A stretch of 64,000 nt of DNA from Comamonas resistens (GTDB taxonomy: Bacteria; Pseudomonadota; Gammaproteobacteria; Burkholderiales; Burkholderiaceae_C): positions 1,240,001 through 1,304,000 of the forward strand of contig NZ_CP125947.1 of the NCBI RefSeq assembly GCF_030064165.1, given 5' to 3'. The notes under the pieces were generated by a model. That model was not told where the DNA came from. It was given only the letters and a program-made list of their open reading frames with translations, and searched no databases. The translations under genes and the position numbers were made by a program. Positions 47,979-57,909 of this stretch are shown piece after piece. How positions within the stretch are numbered: position 1 is the stretch's first letter; each line of letters opens with the position of its first letter.

Positions 47979-49051
47979 TCGACGCATTGAAAGCTTGGGG
48001 TCTCGGACTGTCCGCAGCCCCCTTCTGGACCGATGTGGCCTGGCCCGTCATCTGGATTTTGCTGGGCATCGTGGCCATCGTGGCTCCGCTGATGGGGGCC
48101 GTGGCTTACCTGACGCTGTGGGAGCGTAAGCTGCTGGGCTTCATGCAGATTCGTCTGGGCCCCAACCGCGTGGGGCCTTCGGGTCTGCTGCAGCCTCTGG
48201 CTGACGGTCTGAAGCTGTTGACCAAGGAGCTGATCCAGCCCACGGCAGCTGCCAAGGGCCTGTTCTACGTCGGCCCCGTCATGGCCATCATGCCGGCCCT
48301 GGCTGCCTGGGTGGTGATTCCCTTCGCTCCCGATGTGGCCCTGGCCAATGTGAACGCTGGCTTGCTGCTGTTGATGGCCATCACTTCGATTGAAGTCTAT
48401 GGCGTGATCATTGCCGGCTGGGCCTCGAACTCCAAGTACGCCTTCCTGGGCGCGCTGCGTGCTTCGGCACAGATGGTCAGCTATGAAATCGCACTGGGTT
48501 TCTGTTTCCTGGTAGTGATCATGGTGACGGGCAGTATGAATCTGTCGGCCATCGTGATGAGCCAGGGTCAAGGCCAGTTCGCATCCATGGGTGTGAGCAT
48601 CCTGTCCTGGAACTGGCTGCCTCTGCTGCCTATCTTCATCGTTTACCTGATTTCGGTCGTGGCCGAAACCAACCGTCACCCGTTTGACGTGGTGGAAGGC
48701 GAAGCGGAAATCGTGGCAGGTCACATGGTCGAGTACTCGGGCATGGGCTTTGCGGTCTTCTTCCTGGCCGAATACGCGAGCATGTGGCTGGTTTCCATCC
48801 TGGCCGTGATCATGTTCCTGGGCGGTTGGTTGCCTCCGTTCGACTTCCTGGGTTTCATCCCCGGTTGGATCTGGCTGGCCATCAAGACCTTCCTCGTGGT
48901 GTCGTGCTTCATCTGGATTCGCGCTACCTTCCCGCGCTTCCGTTATGACCAGATCATGCGTCTGGGTTGGAAGATCTTCATTCCCGTCACCCTGGTGTGG
49001 CTGGTGGTAGTGGGTGCTTGGCTGTACTCGCCCTGGAACATCTGGAAATAA
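47975..49051 (+). CDS. nuoH: NADH-quinone oxidoreductase subunit H
   Basis: NuoH (358 residues) is the membrane subunit that holds the quinone channel. It has eight membrane segments and the conserved sequences [40 protein letters not shown], the acidic loop [20 protein letters not shown] and [17 protein letters not shown]. Start overlaps nuoG (ATGA). Normal length. Confidence 0.98.
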   Translation: MIDALKAWGLGLSAAPFWTDVAWPVIWILLGIVAIVAPLMGAVAYLTLWERKLLGFMQIRLGPNRVGPSGLLQPLADGLKLLTKELIQPTAAAKGLFYVGPVMAIMPALAAWVVIPFAPDVALANVNAGLLLLMAITSIEVYGVIIAGWASNSKYAFLGALRASAQMVSYEIALGFCFLVVIMVTGSMNLSAIVMSQGQGQFASMGVSILSWNWLPLLPIFIVYLISVVAETNRHPFDVVEGEAEIVAGHMVEYSGMGFAVFFLAEYASMWLVSILAVIMFLGGWLPPFDFLGFIPGWIWLAIKTFLVVSCFIWIRATFPRFRYDQIMRLGWKIFIPVTLVWLVVVGAWLYSPWNIWK

Positions 49052-49062
49052 GCGGAGTACGT

Positions 49063-49572
49063 ATGTCTGCAGTCGCTGCAACTCCTTTCTCCTTCAAGGA
49101 TTTCCTCAAGAGCTTCATGCTCTGGGAACTGGCCAAGGGCATGGCCCTGACCGGCCGTTACACCTTCCGTCGCAAGATCACGGTGCAGTTCCCCGAGGAA
49201 AAAACACCTCAGTCGCCACGCTTCCGTGGTCTGCACGCCCTGCGCCGTTACGACAACGGCGAAGAGCGCTGCATTGCCTGCAAGCTGTGCGAAGCCGTGT
49301 GCCCTGCCATGGCCATCACCATCGAGTCCGATGTGCGTGACGACGGCTCGCGCCGTACCACGCGCTACGACATCGATCTGACCAAGTGCATCTTCTGTGG
49401 CTTCTGCGAAGAAAGCTGCCCGGTGGACTCCATCGTGGAGACGCACATCTTCGAATACCACGGCGAAAAGCGCGGTGACCTCTACTTCACCAAGGACATG
49501 CTCCTGGCAGTGGGTGACCGCTATGAAGCCGAGATTGCCGCCAACAAGGCGGCCGACGCCAAGTACCGCTGA
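49063..49572 (+). CDS. nuoI: NADH-quinone oxidoreductase subunit I
   Basis: NuoI (169 residues) is a ferredoxin-like subunit with two 4Fe-4S clusters. The ligand strings are [18 protein letters not shown] and [17 protein letters not shown], both complete. The start at 49063 has GGAG five bases upstream; an in-frame extension into the nuoH end is not needed. It passes electrons on to NuoB. Confidence 0.98.
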   Translation: MSAVAATPFSFKDFLKSFMLWELAKGMALTGRYTFRRKITVQFPEEKTPQSPRFRGLHALRRYDNGEERCIACKLCEAVCPAMAITIESDVRDDGSRRTTRYDIDLTKCIFCGFCEESCPVDSIVETHIFEYHGEKRGDLYFTKDMLLAVGDRYEAEIAANKAADAKYR

Positions 49573-49606
49573 AGCGGCTCCTTGATCACTTGAAAAGATT
49601 CGATCC

Positions 49607-50290
49607 ATGGACGCCAAAACTGGTTTTTTCTATCTGTTCTCGGCAGTGCTGCTGTTTGCAGCCTTCCGAGTTGTCACGGCTCGCAACCCTGTGCATGCCG
49701 TGCTCAATCTGATTCTGGCCTTCTCGCAAGCTGCCGCCATCTGGCTGCTTCTGAAGGCTGAATTCCTGGGCATTGCCCTGGTGCTGGTCTATCTGGGCGC
49801 TGTGATGGTGCTGTTCCTGTTCGTGGTGATGATGCTCGATATCCGTATCGACTCCGTACGCCGCGGCTTCTGGAAGCATTTCCCGTTTGCAGCCCTGATC
49901 GGTGTGCTGATTGCCTTTGAAATGGGCATGGTGCTGATGGGGGGCTTCGGTGAGGTCGAAGACGCAAAGGCGGTGGGTGCAACCATGGTCAATGCGGCCG
50001 GCCAGACCGTTCCTTACTCGAACACCCAGGCGCTGGGCAAGCTGCTGTACACGGAGTACCTGTACCCCGTGGAAATCGCGGCCGTGATCCTGCTGGTGGC
50101 CATGATTGCCGCGATTGCCCTGACGCTGCGCAAGCGCAAGGACAGCAAGGCCATGAGCCCCGCAGATCAAATTCGTGTGCGCGCTTCCGACCGTATCAAG
50201 CTGGTCAAGGTCGAGACAACAAAGCCTGCACAAAAACCTGAAACCGTGGCAGCCGATGCTGCGGCGACTGCGGTGGAGACAAAAGCATGA
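49607..50290 (+). CDS. nuoJ: NADH-quinone oxidoreductase subunit J
   Basis: NuoJ (227 residues) is a membrane subunit with five segments, including [20 protein letters not shown], whose conserved Tyr and glycine lie in the pi-bulge segment. A polar, Lys/Ala-rich C-terminal tail of about 60 residues ([20 protein letters not shown] and beyond) is longer than in E. coli. Overlaps nuoK by four bases. Confidence 0.97.
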   Translation: MDAKTGFFYLFSAVLLFAAFRVVTARNPVHAVLNLILAFSQAAAIWLLLKAEFLGIALVLVYLGAVMVLFLFVVMMLDIRIDSVRRGFWKHFPFAALIGVLIAFEMGMVLMGGFGEVEDAKAVGATMVNAAGQTVPYSNTQALGKLLYTEYLYPVEIAAVILLVAMIAAIALTLRKRKDSKAMSPADQIRVRASDRIKLVKVETTKPAQKPETVAADAAATAVETKA

Positions 50291-50595
50291 CGCTGACTTT
50301 GGGCCACTTCCTGACGCTGGGTGCAATCCTGTTTGCACTCGCCGTGGTTGGCATCTTTCTGAACCGCAAGAACCTGATCGTCTTGCTCATGGCCATCGAG
50401 CTGATGCTGCTGGCCGTGAACATGAACTTTGTGGCGTTCTCCAGCTATCTGGGCGACATGCACGGCCAGGTGTTCGTGTTTTTCATCCTGACAGTGGCGG
50501 CCGCTGAGTCGGCCATCGGTCTGGCGATCCTGGTGCTGTTGTTCCGTAACAAGACAAGCATCAATGCGGAAGATCTCAACACCCTCAAGGGTTGA
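50287..50595 (+). CDS. nuoK: NADH-quinone oxidoreductase subunit K
   Basis: NuoK (102 residues) has three membrane segments and the two conserved glutamates of the proton path, in [19 protein letters not shown] and [18 protein letters not shown]. Normal length. It begins in the nuoJ stop (ATGA) and nuoL begins 29 bases later. Confidence 0.98.
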   Translation: MTLTLGHFLTLGAILFALAVVGIFLNRKNLIVLLMAIELMLLAVNMNFVAFSSYLGDMHGQVFVFFILTVAAAESAIGLAILVLLFRNKTSINAEDLNTLKG

Positions 50596-50624
50596 GTCGC
50601 CGTTACTTGCAAGGTTCTCAAGAG

Positions 50625-52664
50625 ATGAGTCAAACCCTTTCTGCATCCATGCTGCTTGCGGTGCCGTTGGCACCGCTGGTCGGCTCCGCGCTCGCGGGTA
50701 TCTGGGGCACAGCCTTTGGCGGCAACAAGATCGGCCGCCCCGGCAGCAGCTCCCTGACCATTCTGGGCGTGCTCGTTGCCTTCGTCCTGTCGGCACTGAC
50801 GTTCAAGAGCGTTGTCTTTGACGGCGCCAAGTTCAACGAAACCATCTACACCTGGATGGTGGTCGGCGGCCTGAAGATGGAAATCGGTTTCCTGATCGAT
50901 TCCATCACGGCCATGATGATGTGTGTGGTGACCTTTGTGTCGCTGATGGTGCACATCTACACCATGGGCTACATGGAAGAAGACGACGGCTACAACCGCT
51001 TCTTCTCCTATATCTCCCTGTTCACCTTCTCCATGTTGATGCTCGTGATGAGCAACAACCTGCTGCAGCTGTTCTTCGGCTGGGAAGCCGTGGGTCTGGT
51101 GTCGTATCTGCTGATCGGTTTCTATTTCAAGAAGTCCACGGCCATTTTTGCCAACATGAAGGCCTTTCTGGTCAACCGTGTCGGTGACTTCGGCTTCATT
51201 CTGGGTATTGGCCTGATCGCTGCCTACACCGGCACGCTGAATTACTCGGAAATTTTCGCCAAGCTGCCCGAGATCCAGAACACCCAGCTGCCCGGCACGG
51301 GCTGGATGCTGGTGACGGTGACTGCGATCTGCCTGTTCATCGGTGCGATGGGCAAGTCGGCCCAGTTCCCGCTGCATGCGTGGCTGCCAGACTCCATGGA
51401 AGGCCCCACACCAATCTCCGCGCTGATTCACGCGGCGACCATGGTGACGGCCGGTATCTTCATGGTCTCGCGCATGTCGCCTCTGTATGAGCTGTCGGAT
51501 ACGGCCCTGAACTTCATTCTGGTGATCGGCTCGATTACGGCGCTGTTCATGGGTATTCTGGGCATCATCCAGAACGACATCAAGCGCGTGATCGCGTATT
51601 CCACGCTGTCGCAGCTGGGGTATATGACCATCGCTCTGGGCGTATCGGCCTACTCGGTGTCCGTGTTCCACCTGATGACCCACGCCTTCTTCAAGGCTCT
51701 GCTGTTCCTCGGTGCCGGCTCGGTCATCATGGGCATGCACCACAATCAGGACATCCGCTGGATGGGTGGCGTGCGCAAGTACATGCCCATCACCTGGATC
51801 ACCTTCCTGCTGGGCAATCTGGCGCTGATCGGTACACCGTTCTTCTCGGGCTTCTACTCCAAGGATGCCATCATCGAAGCGGTCCATGCCTCCAACCTGC
51901 CTGCGTCTGGTTTTGCCAACTTTGCAGTGCTGGCCGGCGTGTTCATCACGGCTTTCTACTCGTTCCGTCTGTACTTTATCGTGTTCCACGGCAAGGAACG
52001 TTACGACCAGAATCCCGATGCGCATCACGATGACCACCATGGTCATGACGACCACCACGGCCATGGCCACGATGCCAAGCCCCATGAGTCGCCTCTGGTG
52101 GTCACCGGTCCTCTGATGCTGCTGGCCATTCCTTCGGTGGTGATTGGTGCGATCGCTCTGGCCCCCATGGTGCTTGGCGATTTCTTCAAGGACGCGATCT
52201 ACGTTGACGGCTCCAAGCATGGTGCCATGGCTGAACTGGCCGAGCAGATCCACGGCTGGGTGCCCATGGCCCTGCATGGCTTCACGGCTGCACCGTTCTG
52301 GCTGGCCCTGGCCGGCGTGGTGGTGTCCTATGTGTTCTACATGGTCAAGCCCGGGATTCCTGCCGCCATCATGGCCTTCTCCAAGAAGATCGGCCTGTAC
52401 CAGGTGCTGGAAGGCAAGTACGGCGTGGACTGGGTCTACGAGAACATCTTTGCCCGCGGTGCTCGTGCCTTCGGTACGGTCTTCTGGAAGGTCGGCGACC
52501 AGGCCATCATTGATGGCGCAGTCGTGAACGGCTCCTGGAAGCTCATGGCCAAGTTCGGTCAATGGGTGCGCGGCCTGCAAACAGGCTATCTCTATCACTA
52601 CGCGTTGGTCATGCTGCTGGGTATCGTTGCCCTCATGACGTACTTCGTGTGGCTCAACAAGTAG
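50625..52664 (+). CDS. nuoL: NADH-quinone oxidoreductase subunit L
   Basis: NuoL (679 residues) is the distal antiporter-like proton pump of complex I with the long lateral helix at its C-terminus. It shows WEAVGLVSYLLIGFYF, the pump core MGKSAQFPLHAWLPDSMEGP, ISALIHAATMVTAGIFMVSR and DIKRVIAYSTLSQLGYM. Between about residues 465 and 487 is a strongly His/Asp-rich loop (HHDDHHGHDDHHGHGHD) on the soluble side. ATG 50625 gives the normal N-terminus. Confidence 0.98.
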   Translation: MSQTLSASMLLAVPLAPLVGSALAGIWGTAFGGNKIGRPGSSSLTILGVLVAFVLSALTFKSVVFDGAKFNETIYTWMVVGGLKMEIGFLIDSITAMMMCVVTFVSLMVHIYTMGYMEEDDGYNRFFSYISLFTFSMLMLVMSNNLLQLFFGWEAVGLVSYLLIGFYFKKSTAIFANMKAFLVNRVGDFGFILGIGLIAAYTGTLNYSEIFAKLPEIQNTQLPGTGWMLVTVTAICLFIGAMGKSAQFPLHAWLPDSMEGPTPISALIHAATMVTAGIFMVSRMSPLYELSDTALNFILVIGSITALFMGILGIIQNDIKRVIAYSTLSQLGYMTIALGVSAYSVSVFHLMTHAFFKALLFLGAGSVIMGMHHNQDIRWMGGVRKYMPITWITFLLGNLALIGTPFFSGFYSKDAIIEAVHASNLPASGFANFAVLAGVFITAFYSFRLYFIVFHGKERYDQNPDAHHDDHHGHDDHHGHGHDAKPHESPLVVTGPLMLLAIPSVVIGAIALAPMVLGDFFKDAIYVDGSKHGAMAELAEQIHGWVPMALHGFTAAPFWLALAGVVVSYVFYMVKPGIPAAIMAFSKKIGLYQVLEGKYGVDWVYENIFARGARAFGTVFWKVGDQAIIDGAVVNGSWKLMAKFGQWVRGLQTGYLYHYALVMLLGIVALMTYFVWLNK

Positions 52665-52680
52665 TAGGGGAAGAACAAAA

Positions 52681-54156
52681 ATGGGTTTGTTGAGTCTTTC
52701 TATCTGGGTGCCGATTGCTTTCGGTGCCCTCCTGCTGGCTTTCAGCAAAGAAGGGCAGGCCAATGCGGTGCGCTGGCTGGCCCTGATTGGTGCGCTGATC
52801 GGCTTCGCGGTGACCATTCCGCTGATCACCGGCTTTGACACCACGACTGCCAATATGCAGTTTGTGGAGAACGTGCTCTGGATCGAGCGCTTCAACATCC
52901 ACTACCACTTGGGCGTGGATGGCATCTCCATGTGGTTTGTGCCACTGACGGCCTTCATCACCGTTATCGTGGTGATCGCCTCCTGGCAGAACATCACCGA
53001 GCGCGTGAACCAGTACATGGGCGCCTTCCTGATCCTGTCGGGGCTGATGGTTGGCGTGTTCTGCGCACTGGACGGCATGCTGTTCTACGTGTTCTTCGAA
53101 GCCACGCTGATCCCGATGTATCTGATCATCGGTATCTGGGGCGGCCCGAACCGTATCTATGCGGCCTTCAAGTTCTTCCTGTACACCCTGCTGGGCTCGC
53201 TGCTCACACTGGTGGCCATGATCTACCTGTACACCCAGTCGGGTGGCAGCTTCGAGATCCTGGACTGGCACAAGCTGCCGCTGTCCGGCACTGCCCAGAC
53301 GCTGATCTTCTTTGCCTTCTTTGCCGCGTTCGCGGTGAAGGTGCCCATGTTCCCCGTGCACACCTGGCTGCCTGATGTGCACGTGGAAGCGCCTACCGGC
53401 GGTTCCGCCGTGCTGGCTGCCATCATGCTGAAGCTCGGTGCCTATGGCTTCCTGCGCTTCTCGCTGCCCATCGCTCCCGATGCGGCGCATGAATGGTCGG
53501 GCCTGATCATCACGCTGTCGCTGATCGCCGTGATCTACGTGGGTGTGGTGGCTCTGGTGCAGAAGGACATGAAGAAGCTGGTGGCTTATTCGTCCGTGGC
53601 CCACATGGGCTTCGTGACCCTGGGCTTCTTCATGTTTAACAACCTGGGCATCTCCGGTGGCTTGGTGCAGATGATTGCCCACGGCTTTGTATCGGGTGCC
53701 ATGTTCCTGTGCATCGGCGTGCTGTACGACCGCGTTCACTCGCGTGAAATCGCCGCCTACGGTGGTGTGGTCAACACCATGCCCAAGTTCGCTGCCTTTG
53801 CCCTGTTGTTCGCCATGGCCAACTGCGGTCTGCCAGCCACAGCCGGCTTCGTCGGCGAGTGGATGGTGATCCTGGGTGCCGTGCAATACAACTTCTGGAT
53901 CGGTCTGGGTGCTGCCACGGCTCTGATCTTTGGCGCTGCCTACACCCTGTGGATGTACAAGCGCGTGTACCTGGGCCCAGTCGGTAACGACCATGTGGCG
54001 GAGCTCAAGGACATCAACTGCCGCGAATTCCTGGTGCTGGGTCTGCTGGCTGCGTCTGTGCTGGTCATGGGTGTTTATCCCAAGCCCTTCACGGATGTGA
54101 TGGATGTGTCTGTGGCAGAGCTCATCAAGCATGTGGCTGTGAGCAAGCTCAACTGA
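52681..54156 (+). CDS. nuoM: NADH-quinone oxidoreductase subunit M
   Basis: NuoM (491 residues) is the middle antiporter-like pump. The pump motifs include FFEATLIPMYLIIGIWGGPN, KVPMFPVHTWLPDVHVEAPT, GSAVLAAIMLKLGAYGFLR and KDMKKLVAYSSVAHMGFV. About 14 membrane segments; normal length. It follows nuoL by 16 bases and precedes nuoN by 24. Confidence 0.98.
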   Translation: MGLLSLSIWVPIAFGALLLAFSKEGQANAVRWLALIGALIGFAVTIPLITGFDTTTANMQFVENVLWIERFNIHYHLGVDGISMWFVPLTAFITVIVVIASWQNITERVNQYMGAFLILSGLMVGVFCALDGMLFYVFFEATLIPMYLIIGIWGGPNRIYAAFKFFLYTLLGSLLTLVAMIYLYTQSGGSFEILDWHKLPLSGTAQTLIFFAFFAAFAVKVPMFPVHTWLPDVHVEAPTGGSAVLAAIMLKLGAYGFLRFSLPIAPDAAHEWSGLIITLSLIAVIYVGVVALVQKDMKKLVAYSSVAHMGFVTLGFFMFNNLGISGGLVQMIAHGFVSGAMFLCIGVLYDRVHSREIAAYGGVVNTMPKFAAFALLFAMANCGLPATAGFVGEWMVILGAVQYNFWIGLGAATALIFGAAYTLWMYKRVYLGPVGNDHVAELKDINCREFLVLGLLAASVLVMGVYPKPFTDVMDVSVAELIKHVAVSKLN

Positions 54157-54180
54157 CCAGACTGAAACGAGAGACACGAG

Positions 54181-55674
54181 ATGATTGACAACATCAGCTG
54201 GCTGGCGATCTACCCGGAGATCACTCTCCTGGTCATGGCCTGCGTCATTGCCTTGGTGGACTTGGGCGTGAAAAGCGCCCGCCGCACAGGCACCTATGTT
54301 CTGACCATGCTTACCCTGCTTGTCGTGGCGGTGATGCAAGGCATGTATGCCGCAAGCGGCAATACCTTCTACGGCTGGGGCAACATGGTTGTCTCGGACG
54401 CCATGGGCAACTGGCTCAAGTGCTTTGCCACGATCGCCGTGATGATCACCATGGTCTATGGCCGTCCCTATGCGGCCGAGCGCGACATGCTGCGCGGCGG
54501 TGAGTTCTTCACCCTGTCCATGCTGTCTCTGCTGGGCATGTTCATCATGATCAGCGGCAACAACTTCCTGGTGCTGTATCTGGGTCTGGAACTGCTGACG
54601 CTTTCCAGCTATGCGCTGGTGGCCCTGCGCCGCGACCATGAAGGCTCCGTCGAAGCGGCCATGAAGTACTTCGTGCTGGGCGCCATGGCTTCGGGCTTCC
54701 TGCTCTACGGTATCTCCATGCTGTACGGTGCCACCGGTTCGCTGGACATCGGCCAGGTCTTCAAGGCGATCTACTCCGGTGAAATCAAGCACCAGGTCCT
54801 GGTCTTCGGTCTGGTCTTTGTGGTGGCAGGTCTGGCGTTCAAGTTGGGCGCAGTTCCTTTCCACATGTGGGTACCTGACGTTTACCAGGGAGCACCTACT
54901 GCCATCACCGCCTTGATCGGCGGCGCGCCCAAGCTGGCTGCCTTTGCCATGACCATTCGCCTGCTGGTGGACGGCTTGCTGCCCCTGGCCATCGACTGGC
55001 AGCAGATGCTGATGGTGCTGGCCGTGTGCTCGCTGCTCGTGGGTAACCTCGCGGGTCTGCAACAGACCAACCTCAAGCGCATGCTGGCTTACTCGACGAT
55101 TTCCCAGATGGGCTTTGTGCTGCTGGGCCTGATGTCGGGTGTGGTGGGCGGCAAGGTGGATCCTGCCCTGGCCGAAAACGCCTACAGCTCGGCCATGTTC
55201 TACATGATCACCTATGTGCTCACGGCTCTGGCTTCCTTCGGCGTGATCCTGCTGCTGGCCCGTGAAGGCTTTGAAAGCGAAGAGATCGCCGATCTGGCCG
55301 GTTTGAACCAGCGCAGCCCGCTGTACGCAGGCGTGATGGCCATCTGCCTGTTCTCCATGGCCGGTATTCCTCCGCTGGTGGGCTTCTACGCCAAGCTGTC
55401 CGTGCTGCAGGCACTGGTGGCTTCGGGCAGCAGCCTGTACATCGGTCTGGCCGTGTTTGCCGTGATCATGTCGCTGATCGGCGCCTTCTATTACCTGCGC
55501 GTGGTCAAGGTCATGTACTTTGATGCTCCAATCACAGCCACCAGCGTGTCCGCTCCTCTGGATGTTCGCGTTGTGCTGACCATCAATGGTGCGCTGGTTC
55601 TGCTGCTGGGTGTGCTGCCCGGCGGGTTGATGGCCTTGTGCGCAGACGCCATAGTGCGTGCCCTGGCTTCCTGA
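54181..55674 (+). CDS. nuoN: NADH-quinone oxidoreductase subunit N
   Basis: NuoN (497 residues) is the pump nearest NuoK. Its core motifs are [58 protein letters not shown] and [19 protein letters not shown]. It closes the 14-gene nuo operon; a perfect terminator-like hairpin begins 11 bases after its stop. Confidence 0.98.
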   Translation: MIDNISWLAIYPEITLLVMACVIALVDLGVKSARRTGTYVLTMLTLLVVAVMQGMYAASGNTFYGWGNMVVSDAMGNWLKCFATIAVMITMVYGRPYAAERDMLRGGEFFTLSMLSLLGMFIMISGNNFLVLYLGLELLTLSSYALVALRRDHEGSVEAAMKYFVLGAMASGFLLYGISMLYGATGSLDIGQVFKAIYSGEIKHQVLVFGLVFVVAGLAFKLGAVPFHMWVPDVYQGAPTAITALIGGAPKLAAFAMTIRLLVDGLLPLAIDWQQMLMVLAVCSLLVGNLAGLQQTNLKRMLAYSTISQMGFVLLGLMSGVVGGKVDPALAENAYSSAMFYMITYVLTALASFGVILLLAREGFESEEIADLAGLNQRSPLYAGVMAICLFSMAGIPPLVGFYAKLSVLQALVASGSSLYIGLAVFAVIMSLIGAFYYLRVVKVMYFDAPITATSVSAPLDVRVVLTINGALVLLLGVLPGGLMALCADAIVRALAS

Positions 55675-55684
55675 TGACGAATGT

Positions 55685-55713
55685 AGTGAGGGCTCAGGCC
55701 CTCACTGCTTTTT
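55685..55713 (+). terminator. intrinsic terminator of the nuo operon
   Basis: AGTGAGGGC (55685-55693) and GCCCTCACT (55698-55706) form a 9-bp perfect stem with a TCAG loop, followed by GC and TTTTT. The next gene starts only 15 bases beyond the T-run, so the hairpin may act as an attenuator rather than a full stop. Confidence 0.8.
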
Positions 55714-55727
55714 CTAGGAATGGCTTA

Positions 55728-56033
55728 GTGTCTATTACCGCCTCTATCTGGCTCATCATCTTGGCTGCCCTTGTGGCAGCCAATTTGCCTTTTATCAACC
55801 AGCGTCTGGGCATCGTTGGCCCGCTCATGCAGGGGCGCAAGCCGCTGTGGGTGAGACTGCTGGAAATGATCGTCCTCTATCTGCTGGTTGGCGGACTGGG
55901 ATTGGTGCTTGAGCGCCGTGCCGGCCAGGTCTCTCCTCAGGGCTGGGAGTTCTATGCGGTTACGGCCGCACTGTTTCTGACCTTGGCCTTCCCGGGCTTT
56001 GTCTACCGTTATCTGGTCCACCGCAAGGGTTGA
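55728..56033 (+). CDS. DUF2818 membrane protein
   Basis: The 101-residue product is a DUF2818 protein, a small inner-membrane protein of unknown role that sits behind nuoN in Burkholderiales. Three hydrophobic segments are seen (SITASIWLIILAALVAANLP, LLEMIVLYLLVGGLGLVL and FYAVTAALFLTLAFPGFVY). I take the GTG at 55728 as start because the family begins (M)SITASIW and AGGAA lies seven bases before it; a longer frame from 55674 would run through the terminator. A role with complex I is plausible from position only. Confidence 0.85.
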   Translation: MSITASIWLIILAALVAANLPFINQRLGIVGPLMQGRKPLWVRLLEMIVLYLLVGGLGLVLERRAGQVSPQGWEFYAVTAALFLTLAFPGFVYRYLVHRKG

Positions 56034-56542
56034 TGGCTGCCATGAAAGTGCTGGATCTTCATTGCCCGGCTGGCCATGTCTTCGAAGGCTGGTTTGCATC
56101 GGAGGATGATTTTCAAAGCCAGCGTCAGCGGCAACTGGTGCAATGCCCTATGTGCGGTGCCAGTGAGATCACCAAACGGCTCAGTGCTCCCAGGCTCAAT
56201 CTGGGTGCGCAGCCACCCAAAGCAGAGGTGCTGTCGGCCAAACCTGCAGCGGCTGTTCCTGCAGTACCTCCGGAAATCAGCGCCCAAGCGCGCGAGCATC
56301 TTCAGTCCATGCAGGCGGCCTGGATGCAGTGGTCACGCAAGGTGGCCGAAAACACCGAAGACGTAGGCAGGACCTTTGCCGAGGAAGCACGACGCATTCA
56401 CTACGGTGAAGCCGAGGAGCGCGCGATCCGGGGCCAGACCAGCCCCAGGGAAGCAATGGAGTTGCTGGAAGAGGGTATAGCCGTCTTGCCCCTGGCCTTG
56501 CCCGAGTCGGCCAGCGGCGAGGGCGGCGGCAGCCTGCAGTAA
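56033..56542 (+). CDS. DUF1178 protein with zinc-ribbon-like start
   Basis: This 169-residue protein is of the DUF1178 family, unknown function. The N-terminal part MKVLDLHCPAGHVFEGWF with the later VQCPMCGASEITKRLSAP gives a CP-x-GH / CPMCG zinc-ribbon-like module. A Pro/Ala linker and a helical C-terminal half (EDVGRTFAEEARRIHYGEAE) follow. The start overlaps the DUF2818 stop (TGATG); ATG 56042 is the alternative. The unit DUF2818-DUF1178 follows nuo. Confidence 0.85.
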   Translation: MAAMKVLDLHCPAGHVFEGWFASEDDFQSQRQRQLVQCPMCGASEITKRLSAPRLNLGAQPPKAEVLSAKPAAAVPAVPPEISAQAREHLQSMQAAWMQWSRKVAENTEDVGRTFAEEARRIHYGEAEERAIRGQTSPREAMELLEEGIAVLPLALPESASGEGGGSLQ

Positions 56543-56572
56543 GCAGGGCCTAGCATTCAGGCTGTCCCGGAC

Positions 56573-57385
56573 TCATTGAAGCTGCTGATAGATTGCATTG
56601 GCCAGAACTTGCAGGCGTTCACGCGGCAGTGTTGAACTCAGGGCGTAGCCCTGTTGTGCTTCGATCCAGTAAAAGCCTTGCGTCAATCCGTCGCTAGACC
56701 ACTGAAACGAGGCGGGTGCCGATGGAGCGTTCGTTCGCTGGTCTAGCACCGATACATATAGCGTCACGCGCTGCGCATTCCCGTCCTCATACATGAACTG
56801 GGCTCTGGCCTGCCCGGACTCGCCGGGCAGCAGTCGCCCTCCCATAAGGTGAAAGCCCTGGGCTTCCAGCACCGGAGGCTTGAGCGCAACACCCAGGCGC
56901 TTGGACAGCCACTGAACCAGATGTGCCTGCTGCTGTGCCGCTACCTCGACGGGGTGACGTTGCTCGGGCACATACACCGCATGGGCAGCGGCAGCTTCAC
57001 GGACAAAACTCGGCAGCTCGCCTGCCTTGCCGACAGCGGGCGTCTGCTGCGAGCCAGCCTGATGCTGACCTGCTCCATATCCAAGCCCCAAACCCAGGCT
57101 CAGCATAACGCCCGCCGCCAGCGCATGTTGCCAGCGCCACTGAGTAGGCGGGCGATGCAGTGCCAGGATGAGCTGGGGCGGAACCGGTTCATCCAGTACT
57201 TGGGCATGCAAAGCCTGCAGCCCGGCTGTCTGGGCCTGAACGGCGGCCATGCGGGCGGCTTCGTCGGGGTGCTCGGCCAGCCATTGCGCCACGGCCGCAG
57301 CGGCATCGGGTGGCAACTCACCGTCGGCCCAGGCATGCAGCGTGGCTTCATCAGGGCGCTGCAGGGTCATCTGGCTTTCCTTCAT
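56573..57385 (-). CDS. anti-sigma factor (membrane-anchored)
   Basis: This 270-residue protein looks like the anti-sigma partner of the ECF factor upstream. A cytoplasmic N-terminal part has the zinc-less anti-sigma pattern DEATLHAWADGELPPD and EHPDEAARMAAVQAQTAGLQ. One membrane segment lies at about residues 86-104 (QHALAAGVMLSLGLGLGYG). The outer part of about 160 residues ends in LQVLANAIYQQLQ and probably senses the envelope signal. ATG 57385 overlaps the sigma-factor stop by four bases (ATGA). Confidence 0.88.
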   Translation of the reverse strand: MKESQMTLQRPDEATLHAWADGELPPDAAAAVAQWLAEHPDEAARMAAVQAQTAGLQALHAQVLDEPVPPQLILALHRPPTQWRWQHALAAGVMLSLGLGLGYGAGQHQAGSQQTPAVGKAGELPSFVREAAAAHAVYVPEQRHPVEVAAQQQAHLVQWLSKRLGVALKPPVLEAQGFHLMGGRLLPGESGQARAQFMYEDGNAQRVTLYVSVLDQRTNAPSAPASFQWSSDGLTQGFYWIEAQQGYALSSTLPRERLQVLANAIYQQLQ

Positions 57386-57909
57386 TTGACAGCCCTCAAC
57401 ATGGTCGTCGCGGGTCTTTCTCCTTCCATGAGGCGTCTGAGCTGCTCGCGGGCGCGCGAGAGGCGCGACATCACCGTTCCCACAGGAACACCCAGCATCT
57501 GTGCGGCTTCGGCGTAGCTGAACTGTTCCATGCCGATCAGCAGCAACACTTCGCGAGCTTGTGGCGCGAGACAACACAAGGCGCGTTCCAGATCCAGTTG
57601 CAGTGCCAATCCGGGAATGGGGTCATGGACCGAAGCCAGGGCCTCGTCGAGCTCTACCGTGCGATGGCGCGACAACTGCTGCCACTGATTGGCGTAGAGG
57701 TTGTGCATCAAGGTCAACAGCCAGCTGAGCAGGGCTTTTTGCTCCTGCTCGGCCGATGCTGCGGCTGGCGGTTGCCACAAGGCCCATTTCTGGCAGGCGC
57801 GCTCCAGGGTGTCCTGCACCAGATCATCTGCCTGCGCGGCGTCGCCCGCCAGCGCACGCGCATAGCGGCGCAGGCGGGGAATATGGGCCAGGGCGGCTTC
57901 GACCTTCAC
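57382..57909 (-). CDS. ECF-type RNA polymerase sigma factor
   Basis: The 175-residue protein has sigma region 2 (DAAQADDLVQDTLERACQKW) and region 4 (LAPQAREVLLLIGMEQFSYA, then LGVPVGTVMSRLSRAREQLR), the two domains of an ECF sigma factor. The start is a GTG at 57909, directly after the TGA of the lipoprotein gene (57910-57912). The anti-sigma gene is coupled downstream. The three genes form one minus-strand operon responding to an unknown envelope or redox signal. Confidence 0.93.
   Translation of the reverse strand: MKVEAALAHIPRLRRYARALAGDAAQADDLVQDTLERACQKWALWQPPAAASAEQEQKALLSWLLTLMHNLYANQWQQLSRHRTVELDEALASVHDPIPGLALQLDLERALCCLAPQAREVLLLIGMEQFSYAEAAQMLGVPVGTVMSRLSRAREQLRRLMEGERPATTMLRAVK

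Noticed and set aside
52020..52085. Short tandem repeat of GACCACCACGG-like units, looked at as a CRISPR or minisatellite
   Set aside because: It encodes the His/Asp loop of NuoL in frame and has no spacer structure.
50445..55062. Two frames of over 800 codons on the minus strand opposite nuoL-nuoN
   Set aside because: They mirror genuine membrane-subunit genes; the products are His/Gln/Arg/Asp-rich and unlike any protein.
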